Made by a program: the position numbers and the translations under genes
Notes under the pieces: model-generated
What the model was told of the DNA's origin: nothing
Seen by the model: the letters and a program-made list of their open reading frames with translations, nothing else
The model's database searches: none
Shown here: positions 1-7,687 of the stretch, in pieces
Numbering within the stretch: position 1 is the first letter of the stretch
Layout: every line of letters starts with the position of its first letter
From: Opitutales bacterium
GTDB lineage: Bacteria; Verrucomicrobiota; Verrucomicrobiia; Opitutales; Seribacteraceae
Length of the DNA: 34,544 nucleotides
Assembly: GCA_028042835.1 (NCBI GenBank)
Contig: JAOFOL010000020.1
Span: 1-34,544, forward strand
Direction of reading: 5' to 3'

Positions 1-364
1 ATGGAGATATGCCATCCGCTCCAATCAAGGCATCTGCCTGAATCCAGTAAGACAAAAAAGCACATATGGAAATCAGCCCAAGAACTCGCCCAAAAAACCA
101 ATGAGCAAAAGTAAATGAATAGTTTGTATATCCCAATTGCTCGAAAACCTTCAGGGAAAAAGCTTTTTTTTCTCTTACAAGGTTTTCAGCGTAAACTGAT
201 TCCTTTTCAAGCATACCTCCACATTTATGACTTCTGAGCGTAGCATATGCAATCTAATGAAAAGAATAATAATTATTAATCTTTTAAAAGAAAGATAAAC
301 AGAGATAAGAAATTGGGTCACTCCCTGGTGTGGATGTTTTCCTAAAAAACTTATCTTAGGAGGC
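1..364. other. left-edge stretch without a firm gene
   Basis: Two plus-strand frames are open at the left edge. One closes with TAA at 112-114 and the other with TGA at 116-118, so the 3' end of a plus-strand gene may occupy roughly 1-118. The residues are too few to choose a frame or name a family. From about 119 to 364 the sequence is AT-rich, with poly-A and poly-T runs and a small AT palindrome near 268-278. I see no convincing gene, RNA or terminator there. Confidence 0.3.
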
Positions 365-598
365 TTATTTCAAGAACTTTTGCTTTCTGAGGTAGCGATC
401 TAGCTCACCCATCCACTCGTAATAAGTCTGAGGATCCATGGCAAAGGATTCAATGGCCATGGGCCGGTTTGATTTAGGGTCAGATGGTTTGGGTAAGTGG
501 AAAGATTTTCGGCTCGAATGAGTCGAGTAGGATACCTCCGCACCGGCATTTTTGTCGTTTGGTTCAAATACACTGATGTGAGTGATCGGATGGTCCAT
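365..598 (-). CDS. small hypothetical protein (77 aa)
   Basis: A short minus-strand frame encodes a hydrophilic protein with no signal peptide, membrane segment or recognised motif. The C-terminal part has an aromatic, helix-like stretch (YYEWMGELDRYL), which suggests a small folded protein. I chose the ATG at 598. A TTG at 634 would add 12 residues, with an in-frame TGA just upstream. A weak promoter-like pair (TTGACT at 648-643, ATTCAT at 626-621, 16-bp spacer) would start transcription near 614, which favours the ATG. The gene lies downstream of a terminator and so is probably its own unit. I recognise no family and assign no function. Confidence 0.45.
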   Translation of the reverse strand: MDHPITHISVFEPNDKNAGAEVSYSTHSSRKSFHLPKPSDPKSNRPMAIESFAMDPQTYYEWMGELDRYLRKQKFLK

Positions 599-649
599 GC
601 TAAAACTATCTATTTCAACGATGAATGAGCACAAATCTCAGTAGTCAAC

Positions 650-676
650 AAAAAAGCCTGGTTGAACCCAGGCTTT
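650..676 (-). terminator. rho-independent terminator of the lipoprotein gene
   Basis: A perfect 8-bp inverted repeat, AAGCCTGG (654-661) and CCAGGCTT (668-675), encloses a 6-nt loop. On the minus strand the stem is followed by a run of six T (A-run at 650-655 on the plus strand). It lies about 40 bp past the stop of the small lipoprotein gene, in the orientation expected for it. Confidence 0.78.
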
Positions 677-717
677 CTTGAACTCGTCAGAGACGAGATA
701 AATCGTTTCGGATCGAA

Positions 718-864
718 TTACTCGGAAGCGTTACCTTCGGAGTGATTGTGATCGCCTGAGCAGCATTCACCGTCTGCACCACAGCATTCAGCTTCGGCAG
801 CACCACCGCAGGAGGCAAACAATCCAAGAGAAATGATTCCAAGAATAGAGAGTAAGTATTTCAT
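718..864 (-). CDS. tiny Cys/His-rich lipoprotein (48 aa)
   Basis: From the ATG at 864 the product begins with a lipoprotein signal (MKYLLSILGIISLGLFASC), with the lipid-anchored Cys at residue 19. The mature part has only about 30 residues, is acidic, and carries two CC pairs (27-28 and 34-35) and an HNH stretch (39-41). This pattern suggests metal or thiol binding at the cell envelope. The frame can be read from an upstream ATG at 915, but that would bury the signal peptide, and a putative promoter at 911-938 predicts a transcript start near 904. No SD precedes the ATG. A strong terminator follows at 650-676, so it is probably monocistronic. No named family is recognised; metal binding is inferred from composition only. 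Confidence 0.6.
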   Translation of the reverse strand: MKYLLSILGIISLGLFASCGGAAEAECCGADGECCSGDHNHSEGNASE

Positions 865-910
865 GTTATATATATTAAGTTGAGAGCCAAGGCTCGTGTT
901 CAAGACTTCC

Positions 911-938
911 ATCATCTAAATTGAGTCGATTTAGTCAA
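911..938 (-). promoter_or_regulatory. putative sigma-70-type promoter of the lipoprotein gene
   Basis: On the minus strand, TTGACT (938-933) and GATGAT (916-911) are separated by 16 bp. The -35 sits in the context GCCTTGACT, close to that of the tRNA and rpsU promoters in this window. The predicted start near 904 gives a leader of about 40 nt. The -10 match is modest. Confidence 0.4.
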
Positions 939-978
939 GGCTTTAGCTAACATTGCTAATTTGATCACTTTGTTTGTA

Positions 979-1626
979 TTAAGTCACTCTAACGATTTCT
1001 TGGTTGTTAGTTAAGAAAACTTTATCCTGCGGACGGGGTGTAATATTCTTAAGCCCGGTGAAGGATCCAAATGAAGGCAGGATGATACTTTGTGGTCTAA
1101 CCCAAAAGCATGCAGCCCGTATTCCAGCTCTCCCTGAACCTTGGATAGAAAACCCAGGGTGAATATGACCAGCCAAGTAGGGCAGAACTGAATCTTCTAC
1201 TGGATGGTGTCGGCAGTCCCAGTTTTTTAAGCTGTAAGGTTCGGGAACGCATTGAATTTCTAATTCAGGCCAAGGATCACCTGACTTTATGTCGTGGTTT
1301 CCTCGAATAAGAATAATTTCCAAATCCCCTAGCAATTCCCTCCATTGAAAAAGTAATGTTCTTACCGGGGCAGTTTTCCCTTGCTTGGCATGCAGAAAAT
1401 CTCCGAGGAAAATAAGTTTTCTTGCATTAGTTTTGCGTACGAGTTCTTGCAACCTGTTACAATCATCTTGAGTGGTATGTTCAGAAACTGGAATGCCTAC
1501 TTTTCTGAAAGTTGCGGCTTTCCCAAAATGAGGGTCTGCTATAAATAAACATTCTTCTTTCGGGTAGAAAATGGCTTTCTCGGGGAGTAAATGAATGGAT
1601 TGATTTTGCCAGGAGATTTCGGTCAT
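979..1626 (-). CDS. pdeM: ligase-associated DNA-repair metallophosphoesterase PdeM
   Basis: A 215-aa calcineurin-like phosphoesterase with the full metal-binding series: DPHFG near residue 31, GDFLH near 75, RGNHD near 108 and GHIHPG near 153. This layout matches the ligase-associated phosphodiesterase/endonuclease PdeM, which acts with an Lhr-type helicase and, in many genomes, an ATP-dependent DNA ligase and a partner exonuclease. Here the helicase ends 23 bp upstream on the same strand, so PdeM is the last gene of the run. No ligase or partner exonuclease gene is visible in the window. The ATG start is preceded by an A-rich stretch without a clear SD. The family call is firm; the in vivo substrate is inferred. 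Confidence 0.9.
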   Translation of the reverse strand: MTEISWQNQSIHLLPEKAIFYPKEECLFIADPHFGKAATFRKVGIPVSEHTTQDDCNRLQELVRKTNARKLIFLGDFLHAKQGKTAPVRTLLFQWRELLGDLEIILIRGNHDIKSGDPWPELEIQCVPEPYSLKNWDCRHHPVEDSVLPYLAGHIHPGFSIQGSGRAGIRAACFWVRPQSIILPSFGSFTGLKNITPRPQDKVFLTNNQEIVRVT

Positions 1627-1649
1627 TAGGGAAATTTCTTTAGAATGAA

Positions 1650-4118
1650 CTATCCATTATCTTTTTCCAAATCCTTTGCCATCTTACGAACTCGATCTCC
1701 CCATGATTCTGAACTTACCTGGGTGCGAAGAGACTCTGCCCAGAGAGGAAACGCAAATGGGGTTAATCGATGTGTTTTCGAAAGGATAAATTCTTGTTTT
1801 TTAATTGCTTCAAGATTTTGGCTGATTCTTTGGACTTCAAGTTGCCTTTCCAATACCTCCCTTTTGGCTTGGGTTAAAAGAAGGTTGTCCGGGTCATACT
1901 TGGTGAAAACATCAAAAAAAAGGCCTCCTGAGGCTTGTACTTGGCGCGCCGATTTTTGGGCTCCGGGATATCCTTGGAAAATTAAGCCGGCGACACGGGC
2001 AACTTCCCGGAATTGTCTTTTAGCCATCTCGCTTAAGTTCATACAATTGAGTAATTCATCGACCACATTCTTCGGCGTAAGTAATTCACGCCATTGTTCA
2101 ATTTCGATATCAATATCTTCATTGGAGCAGAGATGGAAACCATAGTCATTGAAGGATACGGAGACTGTCATCGGTGCCATTTTGGACATTCGGTAACTTG
2201 CAAGAGCTGCTAAACCTTCATTTGCCAGTCTACCTGCAAATGGAAAGAGAAACCAATTGTTACCCTCTTTAGTTCGCGTTTTTTCAATAAGAAATTGATC
2301 GGGAGTGGGGAGGGTTGAATTTTTATCCTGAATCGACAGGGTCGGTGCAATGGCTTTCATCTCCGGATCTTTGGTATTTCCACTCTTTGCCTGCATTAAT
2401 TTTTTTCTTACCGCGATAGAAAGCTCTGAGGATAGAGGAGATTTCCCTCCTCCCCATATAGGTATCGTACCAGGACCGGATTTAGCTTTACTTACAATCG
2501 CAGTTAGGTCGCGTATTCTTTCCAGTTTAAGAAGCTTACCAGAAAAGAAAAAATTGGATTTTGGTTTAAGTCGACTGATAAACGATTCCTCGATCGTTCC
2601 AAGGGTCTTTCCGGTTTTAAATTTAACTGTAATTGCCTGATCACTGGTAATGGTGCCAATTGACATCCGATGAAATCGCCCGATGATTTTTGATTCCACG
2701 CAATGCGTACCGTTTTTCACAACGACCCGTTTAAATTGATCATAAGCCCGCAAAGTCTTACCTCCACGAATCACAAAATCGAGTGTCCATCCCCATTCTT
2801 CATCTGTGAGATCCCGATAAGACCATGCAGTTCTTACTTCGTCAAAGGCCTCTTTGTCTGAAAACCCACCACCTAATGCCAAAGTTATTAAATGTTGGGC
2901 AAGAAGATCAAGGGGCGCCCGCAATGGTTCCCTCTGTTCAATTTTCCGTTCTTCCATTGCATCTCTTGCGGCTGCGTATTCCACCAGTTCCATCGCTTGT
3001 GTGGGTACACAGAAGACGCGGCTAACTGCTCCCGGTTGATGTCCGCATCTGCCGGCTCTTTGTAGGAGTCGTGCAACCCCTTTGGGACCTCCAATTTGGA
3101 TCACTTGTTCAACAGGTGAAAAATCGACACCCAAGTCAAGACTACTGGTACAGACAACGGCTTTAATACTGCCAGTGCGAAGTCGGTCCTCAACCTCTGT
3201 GCGGTCTTTACGATCGAGAGATCCATGGTGGATGCCTAGGTGGTCCTCCCATGTAGGGCGAACTGAAAGAAGGGCACGATACCAATATTCAGTTTGTGAA
3301 CGAACATTAGTGAAAATCAAAGTGGTCTTGGCTTTTTCTATCTGTTTGGCCACCTCTTCAACCAATTTACCTCCAAGATGCCCGGCCCAGGGAAACTTTT
3401 CCATATCTTTAGGGATAATTGTTTTAACGACAAACTTCTTCTTTAAGTCACCATTAATGAGCACGCGATTGGGATGGCAACCCACAAGAGTGGACAAGGC
3501 CGTGTCTAGGTTTCCCAGAGTAGCTGAAAGCCCCCATGTCTTTAAATTCGGATTCCATTTTCTTAGCCTGGTGAGGCAAAGTTCAGTTTGGGTTCCTCTT
3601 TTGGTCGCAAGTAATTCATGCCATTCATCAACTATGACTGCCCGTAAATCGGAGAATGCTTCCTTGGTTTCCGGATAGGATAGTAGTAAAGAAAGACTTT
3701 CCGGAGTGGTCACCAAACAGGAAGGATATTTTTTTCTTTGCTTGGCTTTGACTGAACCGGATGTATCCCCTGTTCGTGATTGTATTGTCCAGGGCAATTC
3801 GAGCCCTTCGCTTAATTCTTCGAGAGTCCGGGTCGTGTCCTCAACCAAGGCCCGAAGAGGAGTTAACCAAAGCACGCGTAATCGCGGTGCCCGCCTTGAG
3901 ACTTTTTCACTTGGTTGTTCGCTCATCCACTCTAGAAGGGTGGGTGTCCAAACCGCGTATGTTTTACCCGTACCCGTAGGTGCGTGAACCAGACCGCTCA
4001 TTCCTTCCTGATAAGCCTTCCAAGTTTTTTTCTGGAAGGGAAAAGGCATCCAGTTTCTCTCTTTAAAGAAGCTCTGTGCTTTTGATTTTGCTTTGGAGTA
4101 AGAAATTTTTTTGTTCAA
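1650..4118 (-). CDS. ligase-associated DEXH-box helicase, Lhr type
   Basis: A large superfamily 2 ATPase of about 823 aa. From the proposed start it shows Q-motif-like FPFQ (26-29), Walker A APTGTGKT (46-53), a DEWH box (VDEWHELL) and motif VI QRAGRCGH. The long C-terminal region is typical of the Lhr family, and PdeM downstream makes it the ligase-associated subtype. These helicases translocate 3'-5' on single-stranded DNA. The frame extends upstream to an ATG at 4229, but that would overlap the SRAP gene by 100 bp and add residues with no family counterpart. I propose a TTG at 4118, 11 bp after the SRAP stop; an AGGA overlapping that stop lies 9 nt upstream. An ATG near the FPFQ motif seems too late. 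Gene identity is firm, the start is not. Confidence 0.92.
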   Translation of the reverse strand: MNKKISYSKAKSKAQSFFKERNWMPFPFQKKTWKAYQEGMSGLVHAPTGTGKTYAVWTPTLLEWMSEQPSEKVSRRAPRLRVLWLTPLRALVEDTTRTLEELSEGLELPWTIQSRTGDTSGSVKAKQRKKYPSCLVTTPESLSLLLSYPETKEAFSDLRAVIVDEWHELLATKRGTQTELCLTRLRKWNPNLKTWGLSATLGNLDTALSTLVGCHPNRVLINGDLKKKFVVKTIIPKDMEKFPWAGHLGGKLVEEVAKQIEKAKTTLIFTNVRSQTEYWYRALLSVRPTWEDHLGIHHGSLDRKDRTEVEDRLRTGSIKAVVCTSSLDLGVDFSPVEQVIQIGGPKGVARLLQRAGRCGHQPGAVSRVFCVPTQAMELVEYAAARDAMEERKIEQREPLRAPLDLLAQHLITLALGGGFSDKEAFDEVRTAWSYRDLTDEEWGWTLDFVIRGGKTLRAYDQFKRVVVKNGTHCVESKIIGRFHRMSIGTITSDQAITVKFKTGKTLGTIEESFISRLKPKSNFFFSGKLLKLERIRDLTAIVSKAKSGPGTIPIWGGGKSPLSSELSIAVRKKLMQAKSGNTKDPEMKAIAPTLSIQDKNSTLPTPDQFLIEKTRTKEGNNWFLFPFAGRLANEGLAALASYRMSKMAPMTVSVSFNDYGFHLCSNEDIDIEIEQWRELLTPKNVVDELLNCMNLSEMAKRQFREVARVAGLIFQGYPGAQKSARQVQASGGLFFDVFTKYDPDNLLLTQAKREVLERQLEVQRISQNLEAIKKQEFILSKTHRLTPFAFPLWAESLRTQVSSESWGDRVRKMAKDLEKDNG

Positions 4119-4129
4119 AGGAAGGATTC

Positions 4130-4792
4130 CTAAAAGAGTAAAGATTGTTTGCCTGAAAAAGGATCTAATAGTTTGGGATCGTTGTTTCGAGTCGAGTTGA
4201 CCCGTGAGCTTACTTGCATGGCATTCCACTTAGGTTGATCAGATTGAAGCAGAGAGCTCAGCTGTTCATGATCTCCATTTAACCAGTTACGCCAATGAGC
4301 CTCAGTTAAAGCCATTGGGGCTCGATGATGGATATGTAAAGTATTAGACGGTGCACTTAGGGTTAAGACTGAAAATACAGTTTTTGATGAATCGGGGCCG
4401 AGGAATTTTTTCCAGATACCGGCAAAAGCGAATACTTCATTTTGTTCGGAAGATATAAAGTACGGATATTTTGTACCCTCAATGACTTGCCACTCAAACC
4501 AGCCATCGGCAGGGATAAGACATCTTGTTTCTGAAAATGATTCTTGGAAAATTAGTTTGTCGGCTACGGTTTCAGATCTTGCATTAATAGGAAAGAAATC
4601 TGCCGACTTATTAGTTTTAGGGCTACCCCATATCATTTCTTCCCATTTTGCATATCCATTGTGTGATATAATGACTGGGTGTGTTTGTCCTGGCGCACGA
4701 TTGAAGTTTGGTTCAACGTTGGGGGCTGGTTCTTTAACCAACTTTTTGAACTGTCCAAGGGAATTTTTTTTCCAGGTATATCTACCGCACAT
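4130..4792 (-). CDS. SRAP-domain abasic-site shielding protein (HMCES/YedK type)
   Basis: A 220-aa SOS-response-associated peptidase domain protein. It begins MCGRYT, so Met removal exposes the invariant catalytic Cys2. The other family marks are present: the N-rich EPNFNRAPGQ segment, GWFEW with the active-site Glu, and HHRAPM with the catalytic His. Family members bind single-stranded DNA and form a covalent thiazolidine with abasic sites, protecting them from breakage. The start lies 2 bp after the queE stop and the helicase follows at once, so it is embedded in the que-repair operon. Length is typical. No SD is visible. Confidence 0.95.
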   Translation of the reverse strand: MCGRYTWKKNSLGQFKKLVKEPAPNVEPNFNRAPGQTHPVIISHNGYAKWEEMIWGSPKTNKSADFFPINARSETVADKLIFQESFSETRCLIPADGWFEWQVIEGTKYPYFISSEQNEVFAFAGIWKKFLGPDSSKTVFSVLTLSAPSNTLHIHHRAPMALTEAHWRNWLNGDHEQLSSLLQSDQPKWNAMQVSSRVNSTRNNDPKLLDPFSGKQSLLF

Positions 4793-4794
4793 CT

Positions 4795-5487
4795 TTACTC
4801 ACTATCACTTGCTGCTGTTCCGGGCAAATGACTCAGGCTTGCCTCGGGAAGGCTCCGTTCATCGGATTGATCTGCTGTATAAAGTTTATGAGCCTGGAAG
4901 CCTGCACGAAAAGGAAAGCCATTTTCCTTTACCCATTCGGTGATGGAATTTAGCACATTTGGATCTTTACTTTTTGACCACTCAGGGTGAAGCCAAACCG
5001 GGATCGTCTCATCTTTTAGGCTAAGTGCGTCATTCCATTTGGAAATACTCTCCTCATCTTCAACGATTATTTTGTATTCATCTACTCTTTCCAGTGATTC
5101 CTCGATGGGTGGAGCCGCCCATTTTGGACTAATTGTAATCCAGTCTATTTCACCGTTAATTGGGTAAGCACCACAAGTTTCCAAGTGGACGGGAAGGTTT
5201 CGGCTCCTTAATTGGTAAGCTAAGTCTTGCAGGTTATGAATCGCAGGTTCACCTCCCGTTATTACGACGATTTCCGGGCAGGCGAGAAATGCTTCATCAG
5301 CCAGCTCATCAGGGAGCATCCGACATACATGGTCAGGTTTATATTCAGGGTGCCAAGTTCCGGCAGAGTCGCACCATGGGCAATGAACGGGGCATCCGTG
5401 TAGGCGAATAAAAAAAGCAGATTTCCCCAGATGCAATCCCTCTCCCTGCCAAGAATGAAACCTTTCGTACACAGGGTAACCTTCCAT
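4795..5487 (-). CDS. queE: 7-carboxy-7-deazaguanine synthase QueE
   Basis: A 230-aa radical SAM enzyme that converts 6-carboxytetrahydropterin to 7-carboxy-7-deazaguanine, the second dedicated step of preQ0 synthesis. The N-terminus has the substrate-side QGEG (14-17) and then the cluster motif CPVHCPWC, with Cys32, Cys36 and Cys39 (CX3CX2C) ligating the 4Fe-4S cluster. GGEPA, the SAM-binding motif, follows near residue 99. The gene is 4 bp from queD upstream and 2 bp from the SRAP gene downstream, so the genes are surely co-transcribed. Length fits the family. Confidence 0.95.
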   Translation of the reverse strand: MEGYPVYERFHSWQGEGLHLGKSAFFIRLHGCPVHCPWCDSAGTWHPEYKPDHVCRMLPDELADEAFLACPEIVVITGGEPAIHNLQDLAYQLRSRNLPVHLETCGAYPINGEIDWITISPKWAAPPIEESLERVDEYKIIVEDEESISKWNDALSLKDETIPVWLHPEWSKSKDPNVLNSITEWVKENGFPFRAGFQAHKLYTADQSDERSLPEASLSHLPGTAASDSE

Positions 5488-5491
5488 TGTA

Positions 5492-5926
5492 TTAAGAAGG
5501 CTGGTAGGTGGCCGAATTCTTTGAATCTTCTTCTAAGTGTAAGGATTTAAGCCGGACGCGACTTTTTGTTTTTTGATCAATCATAGGTTGGAAAATGTAA
5601 TATAGGAAATGGGCTATTCCTTCGCAGGATGCGCTATCAACCCAGAAGATTTTAAGTAAACCCAGAGATTCCATTTTTTCACATTCGGCTCGGTGTGGGT
5701 CATTATCTCGAAGTGCAGTGGCATGATCCAAGTTTTGATCAATCCAATCTTTAATGAAATGAAGGTCACCAAAATCGATTACAAACCCGTTGTCGTCCAA
5801 TTCCTTTGCTTCAAAAGTCAGGGTTACAGCCCAACTGTGACCGTGCAAACGGGAGCACCTTCCAGCGTGCAGTGGTTGGCGGTGGGATAGGGGAATATCC
5901 CGATAAGATTTAGTACAGGTGATCAT
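5492..5926 (-). CDS. queD: 6-carboxy-5,6,7,8-tetrahydropterin synthase QueD
   Basis: A 144-aa member of the PTPS/QueD family, which turns dihydroneopterin triphosphate into 6-carboxytetrahydropterin. Zinc ligands are visible as His15, His28 and His30 (LHGHSW), with the catalytic Cys24 between them. A C-terminal LHLEE supplies the substrate-binding Glu. The residues around His15-Cys24 (SHRQPLHAGRC) differ from the common SAAHRL form, but the ligands are kept. It is 12 bp after queC and 4 bp before queE, the usual que order. No folE or queF is seen here; GTP cyclohydrolase must come from elsewhere. Confidence 0.93.
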   Translation of the reverse strand: MITCTKSYRDIPLSHRQPLHAGRCSRLHGHSWAVTLTFEAKELDDNGFVIDFGDLHFIKDWIDQNLDHATALRDNDPHRAECEKMESLGLLKIFWVDSASCEGIAHFLYYIFQPMIDQKTKSRVRLKSLHLEEDSKNSATYQPS

Positions 5927-5938
5927 TTGAAAAGAAAA

Positions 5939-6595
5939 TCAATCCTCATATTTAGTGGGGTCAGGAATCTTTGCGAGTGCAAATGCTTCTTTTCGTTCCA
6001 CACAGGTACCACATTTTCCGCAATGAAGTTCCCTTCCTGCATAGCAGGACCAAGTCAGATCAAGCGGTGCCTTTAGGTCATGCCCCAAGGTCACGAGGTC
6101 TGCTTTCGAAAGGCTCACAAAGGGGCGGTAAAGAGAAAGGTTTTCCCAATCTGCCAAACCAAGGACAGTATCCATGGCATTTGCAAACTCGGGACGACAG
6201 TCCGGATAAATAGTATGATCTCCAGCGTGTGCAGCGTAGGCAATGGTATCATAGGAAAGAGAAAGTGCATGTCCGCCTGCAAGTGCCAACAAAATCATGT
6301 TTCGATTGGGCACGACTGTCGACTTCATGGATTCTTCGGCATAGTGACCTTCTGGTAGTGCAACATTATTATCGGTCAGGGATGATCCTCCTAGGATGTC
6401 TCCAAGCTGTGGAAGATAAAGTATTTGATGAGGCAAATCCATTTGTTGCGCTACTATTTTGCTATGATCGAGTTCCTTGGCATGCCTTTGACCGTAATCA
6501 ATTGAAAGCAGTCTTGTTTCATCTGCCTCATTTTTCATTTTGGCAGCCAGGACCGTTGAGTCTAGCCCGCCGGAGAAAAGAACAAGTGCTCTCAT
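5939..6595 (-). CDS. queC: 7-cyano-7-deazaguanine (preQ0) synthase QueC
   Basis: A 218-aa ATP-pyrophosphatase-fold enzyme that converts 7-carboxy-7-deazaguanine plus ammonia to preQ0. The PP-loop FSGGLDST lies at residues 7-14, and the C-terminal zinc cluster is seen in SCYAGRELHCGKCGTC. It is the first gene of the six-gene minus-strand run, with a promoter-like sequence 19-46 bp upstream and no SD. The 72-bp space to the DUF1028 gene is too short for, and lacks the features of, a preQ1 riboswitch. PreQ0 normally feeds queuosine in tRNA; a DNA-modifying fate is possible but no transferase is visible here. Confidence 0.95.
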   Translation of the reverse strand: MRALVLFSGGLDSTVLAAKMKNEADETRLLSIDYGQRHAKELDHSKIVAQQMDLPHQILYLPQLGDILGGSSLTDNNVALPEGHYAEESMKSTVVPNRNMILLALAGGHALSLSYDTIAYAAHAGDHTIYPDCRPEFANAMDTVLGLADWENLSLYRPFVSLSKADLVTLGHDLKAPLDLTWSCYAGRELHCGKCGTCVERKEAFALAKIPDPTKYED

Positions 6596-6613
6596 AATTT
6601 GGAATATAAAAAA

Positions 6614-6641
6614 TTCATAAGGTGAGATTTTTCATACTCAA
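6614..6641 (-). promoter_or_regulatory. putative promoter of the queC operon
   Basis: On the minus strand, TTGAGT (6641-6636) is separated by 16 bp from TATGAA (6619-6614). The predicted transcript start near 6607 leaves a leader of about 12 nt before the queC ATG. The spacer length equals that of the tRNA and rpsU promoters. The upstream DUF1028 gene is on the same strand, so read-through is also possible. Confidence 0.4.
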
Positions 6642-6667
6642 CTCTTGGCCAAGGTCGACTCGTTTTT

Positions 6668-7402
6668 TTATTGGTCATTCTTCGATGAGAATTTAATTTT
6701 ATCAGGTCTGGGGAATATTCTCCGATGGATACTATAAATTCTTTCTAGTTCCTTGATCGGAGTTGGGTGATCATCAACTCGAAGATCACGAAAGCGATCT
6801 GATAGTCCACCGTATCCCCAACCTTCATTTACAATAAGTAAGGCGGCGGATTGCCTGCCTCTTTTATCTCCACCTGCTTTTTGTCCAGAATGAAGTGAAA
6901 TTAGCATTTTCTCTGCAAGAGTGCCTTTTGTATTCTCAAAGCCTTTTGCCATGGCTTCAATCACTTCAGGACCCGTCAAAATATTACCAATTACCGCGTA
7001 CCCTCGACCTCTTTTTCCACCAGCCCATGCCATGCATTGTTTTCCCGTAAAAATAGAGGAATTACCATTTGCGCCTAATACAGCAAATTGGCGGTGCTCC
7101 CGATTAGAGTCTGCTTCAGACATAAGATCTACGACTTTATCAGTTGAGTTTCCTGATGCGAGGAGCTCAAGTCCAACCGAACCAAAGCGAGGATTTCCCC
7201 AGGCCTGGGTGGCGATCGCACCAACACCCGCTTTTGCAAAAGGGACCACTGCACCCACCGCCACAAGTTTAGATTGTACAGCAACTCCTAATTCCCCGGT
7301 TTTTGGATCGTGGGCAACAATTGAAAAGGTTGAAATCGAGTTTGAGGGAACTTGACCAAATCCAAGAATTGGCAGTACCCATAAGCAAATTGGAAAATAC
7401 AT
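6668..7402 (-). CDS. DUF1028 family protein, probably secreted
   Basis: A 244-aa protein. A hydrophobic leader (residues 1-16, ending near GQVPS) is followed by the family hallmark STFSIVAHDP and GELGVAVQSK, then GAIATQAWGNPRFG. DUF1028 proteins resemble N-terminal-nucleophile hydrolases, and some are linked to peptidoglycan or peptide substrates; the actual reaction is unknown. The leader suggests export. Its stop is 72 bp before queC on the same strand, with a separate promoter candidate for queC in between. A promoter-like pair at 7411-7439 would start transcription almost at its ATG. The C-terminal lysine-rich tail is unremarkable. Confidence 0.85.
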   Translation of the reverse strand: MYFPICLWVLPILGFGQVPSNSISTFSIVAHDPKTGELGVAVQSKLVAVGAVVPFAKAGVGAIATQAWGNPRFGSVGLELLASGNSTDKVVDLMSEADSNREHRQFAVLGANGNSSIFTGKQCMAWAGGKRGRGYAVIGNILTGPEVIEAMAKGFENTKGTLAEKMLISLHSGQKAGGDKRGRQSAALLIVNEGWGYGGLSDRFRDLRVDDHPTPIKELERIYSIHRRIFPRPDKIKFSSKNDQ

Positions 7403-7410
7403 ACTACTTG

Positions 7411-7439
7411 AAACTATTTGGGGGTAGATTTTCTGACAA
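7411..7439 (-). promoter_or_regulatory. putative promoter of the DUF1028 gene
   Basis: On the minus strand, TTGTCA (7439-7434) and TAGTTT (7416-7411) are separated by 17 bp. The predicted start lies near 7404, two bases before the ATG, which would give a leaderless mRNA. Evidence is motif match only. Confidence 0.3.
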
Positions 7440-7555
7440 CTTATTTATTGGACTGAGCTTTAGATCTTTAGGTTTGCTTTTATTTTTAAACTATTTTGAC
7501 ATAGCGACAGTTTGGCTTCAAATCCCAGCACCCACAGTTTAAAAGGTCATTCGCC

Positions 7556-7583
7556 TTGACCCTAGTGTGAAAACGCTTACTTT
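7556..7583 (+). promoter_or_regulatory. promoter of tRNA-Lys
   Basis: TTGACC (7556-7561), a 16-bp spacer and TACTTT (7578-7583) predict a start near 7590, ten bases before the tRNA. The rpsU promoter at 32769-32796 has the same two hexamers, the same spacer length and the same flanking CGCC and C around the -35 (11 identical bases). That supports a real housekeeping promoter. The rest of the space from 7440 to 7555 shows nothing. Confidence 0.65.
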
Positions 7584-7599
7584 ATTTCCTTATATTTGT

Positions 7600-7675
<76 letters not shown>

Positions 7676-7687
7676 TTAATTTGAGGT

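Noticed and set aside
1645-2145. Plus-strand open frame of 166 codons
   Set aside because: Lies wholly within the helicase gene on the opposite strand and has a composition unlike real proteins (Ser/Arg rich); it is a shadow.
3082-3678. Plus-strand open frame of 198 codons opposite the helicase
   Set aside because: Covers conserved helicase codons on the other strand; no motif, no signals.
6596-6667. preQ1 riboswitch upstream of queC
   Set aside because: Only 72 bp are available and neither the C-rich hairpin with A-rich tail nor a pseudoknot partner is seen; a promoter explains part of the space.
6636-6667. Hairpin around CTTGGCCAAG followed by T-run on the plus strand
   Set aside because: It faces the wrong way for both neighbouring minus-strand genes and the outer stem is imperfect.
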